A stretch of DNA of 64,000 nucleotides, taken from positions 90,951,960-91,015,959 of the forward strand of contig OX377206.1 in NCBI GenBank assembly GCA_947396885.1. The letters run 5' to 3'. The position numbers and the translations under genes were made by a program. Each line of letters opens with the position of its first letter. The stretch's first letter is position 1. The stretch comes from Heligmosomoides polygyrus polygyrus. Its lineage: Eukaryota > Nematoda > Chromadorea > Rhabditida > Heligmosomidae. The notes beneath the pieces were generated by a model that saw only the letters and a list, made by a program, of their open reading frames with translations, did no database searches and was not told the DNA's origin. Of the stretch, positions 18,714-31,300 are shown piece by piece.

Positions 18714-19272
18714 GCTTTTCCAAGCAACTCGCCCACTGCGATCAAACTGTCACCGCGCGAATGCGTTTCTTTCTGCATCTGACCTACTGCGAGAAGCGCG
18801 TGGACGAGCTGTCACGAAGCCGTGGCACAAGGACAAAGCGACGAAGCGCTCGTTTTTGGGCCCCGTGACCCAATTTTCACTAGTTTTGCTGATTTTTCTA
18901 ATCTTGAAACTTAACGTTTTTTAGTAGATGGGAGGGAGAGAGTGGGGAAGGATAGGGCTTGTTTCCTGTTTTTCTGCTGTGTTAATGAATCCGTTTGGCT
19001 TGTCAAGTCAGGTAGAAGAGCTGATTGGTTTAATTAGTTGATGCATTACCGCCTTCTAGGCTATATTAAAGACTGGTGGCTTTCAAAGTTTTACTCAGAA
19101 CCATACCTTAGGAGGTTCAGACTGATTTTGTAAATCAACGTATTGTCGTCACATAATGAAGACGTGTTAAACGCCAGTGAACATATAATATTGACATAGC
19201 ACACTCAAATAGACTATTTATTCCCTGGAAGATATGAGGAAAATTTAGCAGTGAAAAAGCTGATCGCATTCT
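18714..19272. other. Downstream flank of the receptor gene
   Basis: AT-rich 3' flank. No clear polyadenylation signal can be singled out. Confidence 0.4.
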
Positions 19273-19372
19273 TCATCTTCTGACAATCCCGCAACAAAGA
19301 ATAGCTCGAAACGCATTCCGAAAGCGTTGGTCGAACACAGTGTAGATCAGAGGATTCAATGACGAGTTGATA
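19273..19372 (-). CDS. Receptor exon 13: TM7 and C-terminus
   Basis: Encodes [17 protein letters not shown] then [15 protein letters not shown] and a TGA stop. NPxxY and the adjacent helix-8 Cys pair (possible palmitoylation) are present. The acceptor cttacag leaves one base (T) that needs a phase-2 partner. Confidence 0.95.
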
Positions 19373-22300
19373 CTGTAAGAATAGCAGTTATATGTAGCGC
19401 ATGAATTTCAATCGTTGATTCTCTTCAGTTTTTTAAAGAACTCAAAATTTTACTTCTTAATATAAAAGAATTTGAGCAAGAAAACCTGCAAGTTAGAGTG
19501 AAGTTTTAGCAGAATTGAACGCAAAAAATCTAAGCCGCTCCTTCTTGAAAAATTCCAAGAAAATGGCGTTCAATGAACTAGCACAACTTCAGCATCTATG
19601 TAATTTGCCAGAAAGTGTGCGCTTTTTCTAAAGTCGCTTCAGAATGCCTTCAGAAAATGGCGATTGCTGAACTAGCACAGCTTCAGCATCTAATTTGCCA
19701 CAAAGTGTGCGCTTTTTCTAAAGTCGCTTCAAAATAAATCATACAGCTCTGCAATAGCTTGAAAAGGAGAGCTTCTCCAATCATACGAACAGTGTTCATA
19801 CTTTTCGAGAGATGCTGCACGTTATGCCCTGGTAGAATGAGCATTTTGGTACTAGTCGTTAATATGGCCTACCCACTGAGCAGGCGGGACGGAGCTGGGA
19901 CGCTACAGCCGGTGGCAGACGCCAGCGGTCACATCCATCCGATGTGGTTTGATTGGTTTATATGTAGGCCACATTAACGACTGGTACCCGCGATTTTCTT
20001 CTTAATTTGCGAAATCGCATAAAAAATTAAGGAAGTAAAAACTTACTATCCAAGCCAGGTTGTAAGAATAGCGGAAGCATTCCCATACAACCATCTTCCC
20101 GCGCATTGATAAGGCAAATTGAATTGGTGAGGTGAAGTGTGAAAAACGGTAACCAACAAAACAGGAAAACAGCTGAAAAAAAGAACAGTTGATAAATATA
20201 AATGACACTCTCAAACAGACTTTTTCTTAAAGCAGGCCGTATAGAGCAAAGAAAACTAAGGTAATTGTTGCAATTGTTTTGCTCAACAACTATTTCGTTT
20301 ATTATTTCATATTCACTTTTATATTTATTTATGGCGTAGTTTCTGCATCAATGATGCCAGAAAAAGATAAAAAGAAAAGAAAAGAAAAAAGAAAAGAAAA
20401 GAAAAAGAAAAAAGAAAGAAAATAGAAAAACAAATAGCAAAAATATTTCTATCATAAAACATAACAATCACTTTAAGAGATGCATACTATGTATTTTATA
20501 TTACATACTACATTTTATTATATTTTTCTTTATTATTTTATTTTATTTGTATGAATATAGATAAATGAATGTACGAATAAATAAATATAAAAATGTTATA
20601 TTATATAATGATATACATTCATATGTTTTTACTCTGTAATAATATTTTTGTTATATTTTATAATAATATACATTTTCTATGTTTTGATTTGTAATGCTAT
20701 CCTACTATATATAAGCGAGAACGGTCGTTGGTCTGTGGGTGAGTTTGTTTGCACAGAAGTGCAAGTGCTGGGGGAGTGTGTTGGGAAGGAAGTGTGGTGG
20801 GGAGGGGGAGGGGGGGGAGGAGGAGGTTGCAGTTGTCACCAGTTTGTCAACTGTTGTAGTTGTCGACGGGCGTCCATGTATAGGCGACATGTCACCGATG
20901 TCGCGCAAAGGACGTTCAGGTTGAGAAGAGGTGTCACCGATGTCGCGCAATGCAGGTCCGGCTTGAGAAGGCGTCACCGACGTCGTTCATCAGGTGCCTG
21001 GGTTTAGAAGTGGTGTCACCGATGTCGCGAAAGGCCTGTCTGGATTCAGACGACGTGTCACCGATGTCGCGCTAGGGGTTCCGGATTCACACGACGTGTC
21101 AACGATGACGCGCAAACCACGTGCGACTTGAGAAGACATGTCACCGACGTCGCTCATCAGGTGCCTGCATTCAGAAGAGGTGTCACCAATGTCGCGAAGG
21201 GCCTTCCAGATCCAGACGACGTGTCACCGATGTCGCGCAAAGCACGTTCGGGTTGAGAACACATGTCACTGACGTTGTTCAACAGGCCACCGGGTTTGGA
21301 AGAGGTGTCATCGCTGTCGCGCGAGGATTCCGGATTCAGACGACGTGATACCAGTGAAGGTGGGACCAGTAATTGGGGACCGGTGAAGGATGGGGTTCCA
21401 GTAAGGGGAGCGGTAAAGGGTTGACCAATAAAGGAGGGACCAGTTAAGGTGAGACCAGCAATGGGGCCGGTAAGGGGGGGGGGGGGGGAAGCAGCGAAGG
21501 GGACCGGTGAAGGGGGGGGAGGGGTCCAGTGAAGATGGGACCGGTGAGGAAGGGACCAGTAATGGGGACCGGTGAGGGGGGGGGGGGGAGTGGTCCAGTG
21601 AAGGGTGGACCGGTGAAGCAGGGGGAGGGGTCCAGTGAAAGGGGGACGGTAGAATGTTGACCAGTGAAGAGGGGACCAGGTGAAGGGGAGACCGCTGAGG
21701 AAGGGACCAGCAATGGGCACCGGTGAGGTAGTGGGGGGGGGGGGAGGGACCAGTGAAGGGGGACCGAAAAAGGGTTGATGAGTTAAAAGGGGACCAGTGA
21801 GGGTGGGACCAGTAATGGGGGTCGGTGAAGGATAGGATAACCAGCGAAGAGGGGACAAAGGGAGGTCCAGTGAAGGTGGTTGCAGTAGTAGGGACCGACG
21901 AAGGGGAGGGGGCTCAGTGAAGGGTGAACCGGAAATGGGACGACAATAAAGGGAAACCAGTGATAAGGGACCAGCTAAAGGGGGTCCAGTGAAAGTGGTG
22001 GGCCTGCTTTGTCCTATTCCGCTATACCATTCTATATAGCAAAACCAATTTTTTAATGAATGAGAGAAGGCCTAAAGAGAAGAAGACGTTCGGGGTGTTC
22101 TATACTCCGGGTTTGGGGCGAAGCTCCAACCAGACGTTTGGCGGCCGGCAGGCCGTTGAACGTCTGGTTTTTCAATACAACACATTATTATAATAAATGG
22201 GGGGATTTGCAAGGGAAGTCATAATTACAAAGTAACTTCTCAAATTCCTAAAATCTTTCTCAACTGACAGGCTTCAGTATGTCCTAATAAACGTCACGTT

Positions 22301-25300
22301 TTCACACCAGATCTCATTCCAAGTGGTGTAAATAAAAAAGAGTAAAGGATTGCTATATAATGACTCGCGGTGGCAAGCTGTTGAACCCAATGCCCAAGTC
22401 AGTGGTTCATCTGTTCATCTTCTCCAGACAAGTCTGGTACCAATTCACCGACCACAGACGGATGGATGAAAGGCTTGGTTGGCCTGGGCGTGAAATCCGC
22501 ATCAGGAACCGGGTATCGAATACAGGCGACAACCTTCCACCCTTTTCCCATCTTCACCATAACCTAAACGGTGTGACATGGATACTTGTGTCTCAAAGAA
22601 AAATCGGACTTCTTGTTGTCCGAACTTGAGCGCATCGGAAAACGTAAAGTAATTAGTGTTTCTGTGCCTGTGACACTAATTTAGCTCACCGTTTTTTTAT
22701 AGGACGTCATCCCTGAAAGTGCACGCCCTCTTCGAGCTTCAGCCACTCTGTCTCCTCAGACGCCCCAAAAAAGCCCCTAATTTTTACTCTTTTACAGACA
22801 ATTTTGGACGTCTATAAGCCGTCGTTCGTAGTTATCACTAGCCCACTTTAGGTTTTTCACAACTCTATATGTATTTAAAATGTGGTGCTCATTCCCTACC
22901 ATGGGCGAGTGTAGCGCAATCGGAGGAGATGCCGGCTGTTGCGTACACCCGATACCAGGTTCCTGGTTCGGACTTCCCGCCCAGGCCAACCAAGCCTTCC
23001 ATAGCTTCGGAGTCGGTGAATTGGTACCAGACCTGTCTGCGAAGGATAAAGCGCGGACTTGTTCATCGGCTGGTCACCGCAAGTCATGCAAATCGCCTCC
23101 ACGACATTATGTAGAAGGAGTAGAATGCGTGGCGCGCCTCAAAAGAGATTAGTGACGCCGTTCTTTATCCTTTATCCTTTATACCCTAACATTCTTTGTT
23201 TTCTAACCTTCTATTCCAATGATGAGAAATCATCTGTGCTGTCAGTTTTTTGAATTGAGACGACTATGCTCGAGACTTCGACTATTCCTGTGTGCAAGTG
23301 GTACTTGTACAGAGTCAGAACATCGTGGAATTTCGTATTATCTATTTCGAGGAATCAGAAACAAAGCAAAATGTCTCATAAGGATGTAGTGCGCCGCAGA
23401 ATAAACAAAATAACGTTGATCGATTTCACATATTAAAAATAGACGATACATATTTCAGAAACCTTATCAAAACGTGGTGCTTCATCAGAGTTTTGACAGA
23501 AATACATAATCAGCTTCAAAATGCAGAAAACTCTTAAGCGGGAATAAATCTTGTATACAGTTGACTTCTAAGGCCAGGTTCATGAAAGACTTTACCCTGG
23601 GTAATGTGGGTAAGGGTAGAAACTGAAGCGTTAGCTGGAATTCACGACGGCGTGGAGAAGTGTGAATGGTGGGGTAGAATTATGTATATCATTTGCCGAA
23701 TTTTGACATATCATGAATACTGTACTCCCCACCCATTATCCTCTGTTGGTAAGCTTATCCATTAGCAATAACCCATTACCTTACCAGTCATAAATCCAGC
23801 CTCTGAAAGAGTTAAAAGTTTAAGAATTAGCAAGAAGATAGAACAAAAAATCCAGTCTCAAATCAATTAAGGAGAAATCAAAGCCCGTTAAATTCGAGAA
23901 CAACGTTTGTGAAAATGATGTTGAATTAGCAAAAGAAATTTTAATAATTTTACCATATTAGCGGCATTCAGAAATCATTTGATAACAAAACGAACTTGGA
24001 ATATACGTGTTGCAAATTGATGTTATCTCACGTCACTCATACAGCGTAATAAATTGATTGATTGATTGATTGAAATATAAAAGTTTAGATCAACTTCGTT
24101 GTTGGTCGCGATTGTTCATTGAGTCTTATATGGTCGATCTTTGACATACTCGAGGACTCCATTGATGGCGATTTTTCCCAGACCTTCTGGGCTGCTTAGC
24201 TTGCTCTTCTACTTCACAACTGGTGCTCTGAAATTCAAGATGAGCCTGTCCGCATGGAGCATTTCTCCACAGGCGTCTGTTTGTTGATGATCGTTGCATC
24301 TGATCTCTGTTGTGACCGTGCCTTCCCGGTGGCAGCATAGTCCGTCTGTTGCTCCACTCAGGCCTAGGGCCTTCATCCCTTCACTTTCGTCCTCGGCAAC
24401 ACGGATTTGCAATGCGCATTGTATCAGTCGCTATAATTCGCGGGATTCTGGAGACATCTCCAGAATTCTCTTCAGCTCAGTCAGTACAGACAAATTTATC
24501 CACGTTCTCCGTTGTCTCCCATGTTTTTCGCTTATGTTGGCATATTTGTTAAATCTCTTGCTCGTTCAATTTCACTGCCTAACCTTGTCCAATGCCCCTG
24601 GGCATGAACTCCTGATGGAAGTGTGGAATTCTTCTTATTTATTCTCCTAACGTTAATGAGCACGTGTAGCGCAGTCGGAGGAGGTGCCGGCTGTCGCATG
24701 CACCCGATACCAGGTTCCCGGTTCGGATTTTGCTCCTAGATCAACCAAATCTTCCATCCTTTCGTGTCGATGAATTCGTACCAGACTCTACAGTTACCCA
24801 ACCCTATTTTTTAGTGATGAATTTTATGACATTATTTGACGTTGGAATAGGAATAATGCTTTATTTTTACTGAATCATTGCAGCTGTACCACGATGTGCG
24901 CGATTAGATGACTTAATGAGTCTTATTCGATGTTATGGTGTTGTCCGTTATGCCCGTGATGTCAAGGAAAGACTTGAAATCGAGCCAATGTCGTGCCGGT
25001 TAGTGACATTCGTATTCCGTTCCATCTGTCAGTTCTTCCATAATGCAGATTGAATGCTTTGAATGACTGTTGGTGCTTCTACTTAACCGTGTTGGGCTGC
25101 TGAATACTTCGTAGATAATGGGCGATCCTGGCTTTGTCGCCATTTTTTGGTTAAAGGCGACTTTGATCGGGAGTCGTTTACTGCTGTATGCGAGTGATTT
25201 TTATACAGCGTTAAAATCTCATAGAATTTTGTAATGTCACATTTAGAGGATTAAAAAACAATGCGAGATTTTTGATAAAAATTTAGTTTTTAGAGCACAA

Positions 25301-28300
25301 ATAAGGTACATCCGTTGCTTTACGGGCACGATGCCATCTCATTACACCATTTTTGTCGTTTGATCTACCGCAATATGAGCGATATCCTCGACAGCTTATA
25401 AGCACTCACCCATGATAAGGAAGCCGCTTATATCAGCATTAAGCGGGTCAAGCTGAAACCTTATCTAGTAGAACGACTGTTATAGAAGTTGCATGCTCTT
25501 ACAAGGGTGTTTGTGGCTAGCATCTTGCCCGGAAAGCAGAGGGCGCGGGTTCGAGTCCTGTCTGGTGGAAGAGCTTTGAACACAACAAAACAGGTGCAAA
25601 TCTAGAGAAGTGGCTCTATCCTCACTTTCATCCATTAAGTCCAGGAACTTTGCCGGAAACCTTTTAGAACGATAACGTTAAGCAGGAACGCATTTACAAA
25701 TGACTTATTTCTGATTCAAAAAAGGACATTTTTAAAGGTCTGGTGAGACATTTTGATTCATCGGGGTCTTCGCAGAATTAGAGAAAAACCAACTTTAGGA
25801 AACGCGGAGTGCTCGGGGCTTTATAAGTAAAATGAAAAAACGTAATTAGTTTAGATGAATGTTGATATTTAGCTTCGTCCAAGATTGTTATATATCTTTA
25901 TTCCTGACGGCTGACGTTTCGGCGTTGTCGCCTTCTTCAGATCCTGGAAGAATCGAATCGAAGATCACAAAATCGAAGAATTGAACATCGGATAATCGAA
26001 CATGGATACGCTAATATAAGCCGGATCAGCGGACCAAGACGACATACGAGCATCTGACCTTCAGGACGATGTGAGGGTTATTGAGATTCACCCTACCAAC
26101 TTGAAAGCGCAGTTAGTACGAAATCGCATGTACGATCGTATATGCACTACACCCTCTTGCGTCATCTGTCCGTTTGGGAATGCAGGAGACTGCACAACAT
26201 CGGGTGTAGTATACCTTATAACATGTTGTGACTGCAGGGAAGAGTATGTTGGGGAGACTGGGAGACCCTTGTGCGTAGGAATAAAGGAGCACATTCACGG
26301 ACTACGTACATCACGAACGTCCACTCCTTTAGGTGATCACAGGGTTAACTATCATGGAAACAGGTGTTTTGATGTGGAGGTGAAGATCCTAGCGCGCGAG
26401 TGTGATATTTCAGCGCGACGCACTCTCGAAGCGCTATATATTGCGGCTAGGACACCTAGAATTAACAGAAGGAACGAGTGCGTTGCAATAGCTTAAGAAC
26501 TTGCACCATTCGCCGACATGTGTGGATTCTGATCGGTAGTATTCACCAACATATAGTGATTACATGGGTTTGCCACTCACTTTCTCACATCCAGCGGCCA
26601 TTGACGGTGGACGACTCTCAGTTCTGAAGTCGCCCATTCTATAAATTCGAGGTGCCGTTTTAGTTCCTTTTCGCTTTGTGAACTTGCTTTGCAGTACGAA
26701 ATGGAGTTTGGGGGGGGGATAGTTTCTTGAATTCGATTCGATTCTTCCAGGCTCTGAAGAAGGCGACAACGCCGAAACGTCAGCCGTCAGGAATAAAGAT
26801 ATATAACAATCTTGGACGAAGCTGAATATCAACATTCATCTTAACAGGACCATGCCAAGATTCATTGACAGTCGCACTTAGAATGTAAATAGTTTAATTT
26901 AATTAAATTCATGCTTTAGATTTTATCTTAAAATTAAGAAATAAAATAATGTAAGAAAAATGGTTACCTAAAACAACGGCTAATGTAACAGTGGCTTTGT
27001 GTTCGCGACGCATTTGCTTCGAGGCCTTCTTCACCAACTGACGTGATGGTCGCGATTTCCATCCGTTCGTTACTCTTAAATTCACCGAGTAGAATCAGAT
27101 GGCTGTCTACGAAATAATGCCAACGAGTACCTTTTCCATAGTTGATCCTTGTAGACCCGTACCGAATCACCAAAAGACAAATCGTCGTTGACTTCGACGT
27201 CGACGTACTTCTTCACTCGAAGCGACTCCTCTTGAATCTAAACTTCAGAGGTTAGAATATATCTATTGCTGCAAAATCGCTCTTTCCAAAACCCCCGAAA
27301 ATATTAGCCGGCATAACGTTGGAGCTATTTTCTAGAAGTTCGTTGAGTTCAGAAGTCCAGAATTTACAAAAAAATGCAGGTTCATGTCGTGAATGTGGGC
27401 AGCATTGGAAGGTAGGAATGTGCCGGCCAATCAGGTCGTATCAAAATGGCTTGTCATCTAGAGCGGGCGTGCACTATCGGTGTCCTCATTGGATGACGTC
27501 TGTTCAGTCTGTACTCTGCTTGGTTATCATTAGCTGGGGCGCTCTAACCTCTCAGTGCTGCTCACATTCGCGACATGCACCAAAACACAAAAACATTTTC
27601 TTGAAAAAGTCGGATAGCATATAGAATATAGAATCCTATAGAATCCTCTGATATCTCGTGGGAGCACCCTGGTCAGAAAATGTTCGCAAGGTCTCCACAG
27701 TACTTTACATACCATTTTCACATCAAAATCAACACTTTTCTAACGAAATTGTATATTTTTAAAGCAAGCTAAGCGCTTGTGAAACAAAACTGAAGCCTTC
27801 GAAATGATCGTCTTTCAGGAATTTTTGTCTAAGAAAAACGTGTTACTTCTTTAAAAACTGATATTTTATCTGCTTCAGAAAGGTAAACGCCGTGCTCGAA
27901 ACTTAAAATTTTTTGAAATTTTGAAACTTTGCAACAGCAAACTAAAGTATTTTAAATTTTCCCGAAAAATAATGAATCAAAAAGTTTGCTTTAGAGTGCG
28001 AGAAGTTAGCAATTGTAAGGACGTATGAAATAGATCGCGTCGGGTAATTTTTCACTACGTTCCAAATTTTTGACACTTTTATTACATAATTTTTTTAATT
28101 TTGAAACATAACAGGAACAAGCCGAGTAACTAGCAACAACTGACATTTTTTCAAAAAAATATTTGTTTAAAAAGCGTGCTCTAAAATACAGAAAGGCAAC
28201 ATTTTTTGAGAAGATTACAAGTGAAATCGCGCCCTGCACTCGCCCAGCGCGTCGCCGTTTTCCTTTGATTGACAGTGTAAATGGTGTTTACTCCAAACTG

Positions 28301-31300
28301 CAAAGTGAGGTGATGTCTGTTCTCTACGAGTTGCTTCTGTTGAAACGGAGACTACTGTGTAACTCCGTACAAATAGAACTTTTAGCGTTTACTATTTTCA
28401 AGGCTGCAAGTCTTTGTCAAAGTGAACTGCAATTTTTCTGCGCTCTTTCTCTATGCATGGTTGGTTGCCTTTCTAAATCGCCTAACCTATCATGAAGAAA
28501 GGATCTTTAGAAAAGAGCACCAACATTGTGGGTTCACTGGGTTTAGCTACGGTATGCTCCCTAAATGTGGAACTTCTCCCAACATGAAGGTGGGAATAGA
28601 CAACTCTAGTGGCTTGAAGAAGCACAGCATTTATTGTATAACGTTCGCGAAAGACCAATAATATTTATTGAACGCATTCAAAGCCTACACGAAAAAGTGG
28701 TATTTGGCGGTCATTTATTTTCATACAGGCGCTTGTAGCGTAGTCGGAGGAGGCACCGACTGTCGCGTGCACCCGATACCAGGTTCCTGGTTCGGATCTC
28801 CCGCCCAGGCCAACCAAGCCTTCCACCCCTCCGGGGGCGGTGAATTGGTACCAGACGTGTCTGGGTAGGATAAAGCGCTGACTTGTTCATCGGCTGGCCA
28901 CTGCAAGTCATTGTATGGCTAAATACGCACTCAAATCGCCTCCACGATATCCCGTAGAAGTAGAATGCGTGGCGCATCCCAAAAGGAATTGAATAACGCC
29001 GTCCTTTACCCTTTACCCTTGTATCCTTTCTTCTCATGTTTTCAATCATTAATTCGTTTATTTGGAATTATGTACTACTACTAAGATAGTCTAGAAACAG
29101 TGCCGTATTTGAGCCCTCACATAGACTCATACATTACTTTTTTCAGCTCAAATAAAGACAAAGACTACTGTGTTCTCTATGATTATGCGATTAGGCTAAA
29201 ATTTCACTAGAGAAAAAGCGAAATTCTAAATTTAACGAATTTCGATAGGCCAAGCGCGTCTATGTTCAGTATTTGTTCGATACCTTTAAAAGGATTTTGA
29301 AGACACATAGTAAGATGACCGCTAGTTCTGATGAGGTCTGCAGAGTATGTCAGGTACACGAGGTTTCCCATGCCTACTTCAACTTTCGTTTTTGAACTCT
29401 TAAACGGAAACGTTGAGAATCCACACTTTGTACATCATGGAATCACTCTAAAAAGTGAGGAACAGAACAGAACAGAGCATTTGTTAGGCTAAAAGTGACA
29501 CAAAAAAACCATTCCGCATAAAAGTTCATAGCTGAAGTTGGCTTTTTGATTCTTAAAAGTGGTACCTTTAAAGATTTTATAAAATGGAAAGTGCTGTTTC
29601 ACATAGCAATTTAGAATTTCACATCAATTCTTTAGTAATTGCAAGTTTGGAAGTTTCGAAACCTTTGTCGCTGCATTCAGCATTTTATTAAGGCTACTTC
29701 CGTCAGTTTCAAAACCATACCACATGCTTCTAGAAAATTTTCAATTCATAACGCTATCGGCAGTTGAACACAAAAGAAAAAGTCGGCGCTAATCAACCCC
29801 CTTTGCTGAATGCTGCACGCATTTTACTTCTACGGGATATCGTGAAGGCATTTAGAATACTCATTTTGGTCTACACAATGACTTTCGGTGACCAAACCGA
29901 TGGGTTGGCATAGTTTTTTATCCTTTGCGGATACGTCTGGTACCAATTAATCGACCTTGAAAAGATGGAAGGCATTGTTGACTGGGCGAAAAAGCTGAAC
30001 CAAGAGCCTAGAATCAGAGTCCACGCGGCAGCCGATGCATCTTTCCACTGCGCTTTCGCTAGCCCCAGCTGAACACAGGGCAGCGAAATCTGGCACTATT
30101 TGTGGAAAAATCTTGTGGAAAAACCTAATAGATACACTGAATGTTGTTTTTGACGAATATCCTGATGTTGAAGGGCACCACTCAGTGCGCAAATAAGCCA
30201 ACAAATGATCAAAAACACTGAAAACTTCAAAATGCCTTAATTTTCAGACCGACATATTAGGCTGGTAGTTAAGTCTACGCCTTTTTTTGAACGTTCTATT
30301 CTAAGTTTCGTTTTGAACGTTAATACGCAATTTTGTTTGTTTTTTGAAGGACAATTGTGTTCTCTATCAGAAAATGTATTTTACATTTTCCATTTCGATT
30401 TTTTCAATTTTTAGGTCATTAAAGTGGAAAGTCAAAAGATGAAAAATGACCTTCGCCGACAGCTCCTTCTCTTACGCTAGCTTTAAACTATTTTGCACAA
30501 CGTTATATATCATTTGAAAGAGGATGATTTGTTCCACAAGGGTCTGTGTTTGGTTTTTCGTTCGTTTTGATTTTCGTTAATTTTAAGGGCATTGAAGTGT
30601 ATTTCAACAAAACAGCTTCTACTATTTGATTAAGGCTTTTGATCAGCGTTATATTTATTCGTTTATTATTTATTAAATATTTTATTTGTTTGTTTATTTA
30701 ATTATTTATTTCCACAATATAGTGCTCGTAAAAGTAACACAAAATGGAAACGGTAAATTGCAGAGAACACAATGTGTGAAACAAAAAATTGAAAGCCATT
30801 AGCGACACAAACCGAAGTTAATCAACTGACTAAACTATATTTCTTACATGCTGTTATATGTTGTATGTAATATGCTGTTTGAAGAAAAAATTTTGCCTTA
30901 TCAGAAAATATGTTTCGCTTTTTTCACATTTCGATTTTGCCAAATTTTAGAGAATTTAAAAAAATAATATCCGTAACCAATTTTTTTTCGCACAGTGTCA
31001 TACCTCCTTTGAAAGAGAACGTGTGAAAAGAATAGAAGCTGTTGGTAAAAATAATTAATGTCTTCTCGACACTCAACTGTAATGCTCTGAAAATTTACGA
31101 AATTCAACGTGAACGAAAAAAGCCAACTCATAGCGCTTTGTGAAAAAAGAACTCAAACGTAAACAGAGAAAAAAGCTGTTGGTGAAGGTCTTTTCTCTGG
31201 AATTTCCACTTCAATGTCCTAAAAATTGACAAAAATTGAAGTAGGAAAAAGCGGAACATTATTTTAGATATTTAGAGCAAGTTTTTTTTAAAGCTTCTTT

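Larger units (their letters stand above)
20700..22167 (+). mobile_element. Helitron-like non-autonomous element 1
   Basis: 5' end TCCTACTATATATAAGCGAG and 3' end AACGTCTGG, preceded by a hairpin-capable ggggcgaagctcc, inserted between A and T. The opposite-strand element at 59131-60295 has the same two ends. The interior is two minisatellites. No Rep/helicase is present. TC start, A|T insertion and CTRR-like end fit Helitrons. Confidence 0.68.
25855..26845 (+). mobile_element. Penelope-like element remnant with inverted terminal sequences
   Basis: About 110 bp at 25855-25965 recurs inverted at 26733-26845 (for example ggctgacgtttcggcgttgt versus acaacgccgaaacgtcagcc). Between them lies a GIY-YIG domain frame. 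Penelope-like elements are known for an RT fused to GIY-YIG and for hammerhead-bearing terminal repeats, which fits both ends. The RT is missing. Confidence 0.82.

Noticed and set aside
20870..21345. Regularly spaced repeats considered as a CRISPR-like array
   Set aside because: Units are diverged head-to-tail minisatellite copies with no constant repeat and unique spacers, in a eukaryotic context.
21157..21858. 233-codon Pro-rich minus-strand frame and its 89-codon companion
   Set aside because: Entirely within the GGGACCAGTGAAG minisatellite of the Helitron-like element; Pro/Thr content follows from the repeat.
28163..28492. 110-codon plus-strand frame in a receptor intron
   Set aside because: No domain, no splice logic, and composition typical of the surrounding intron.
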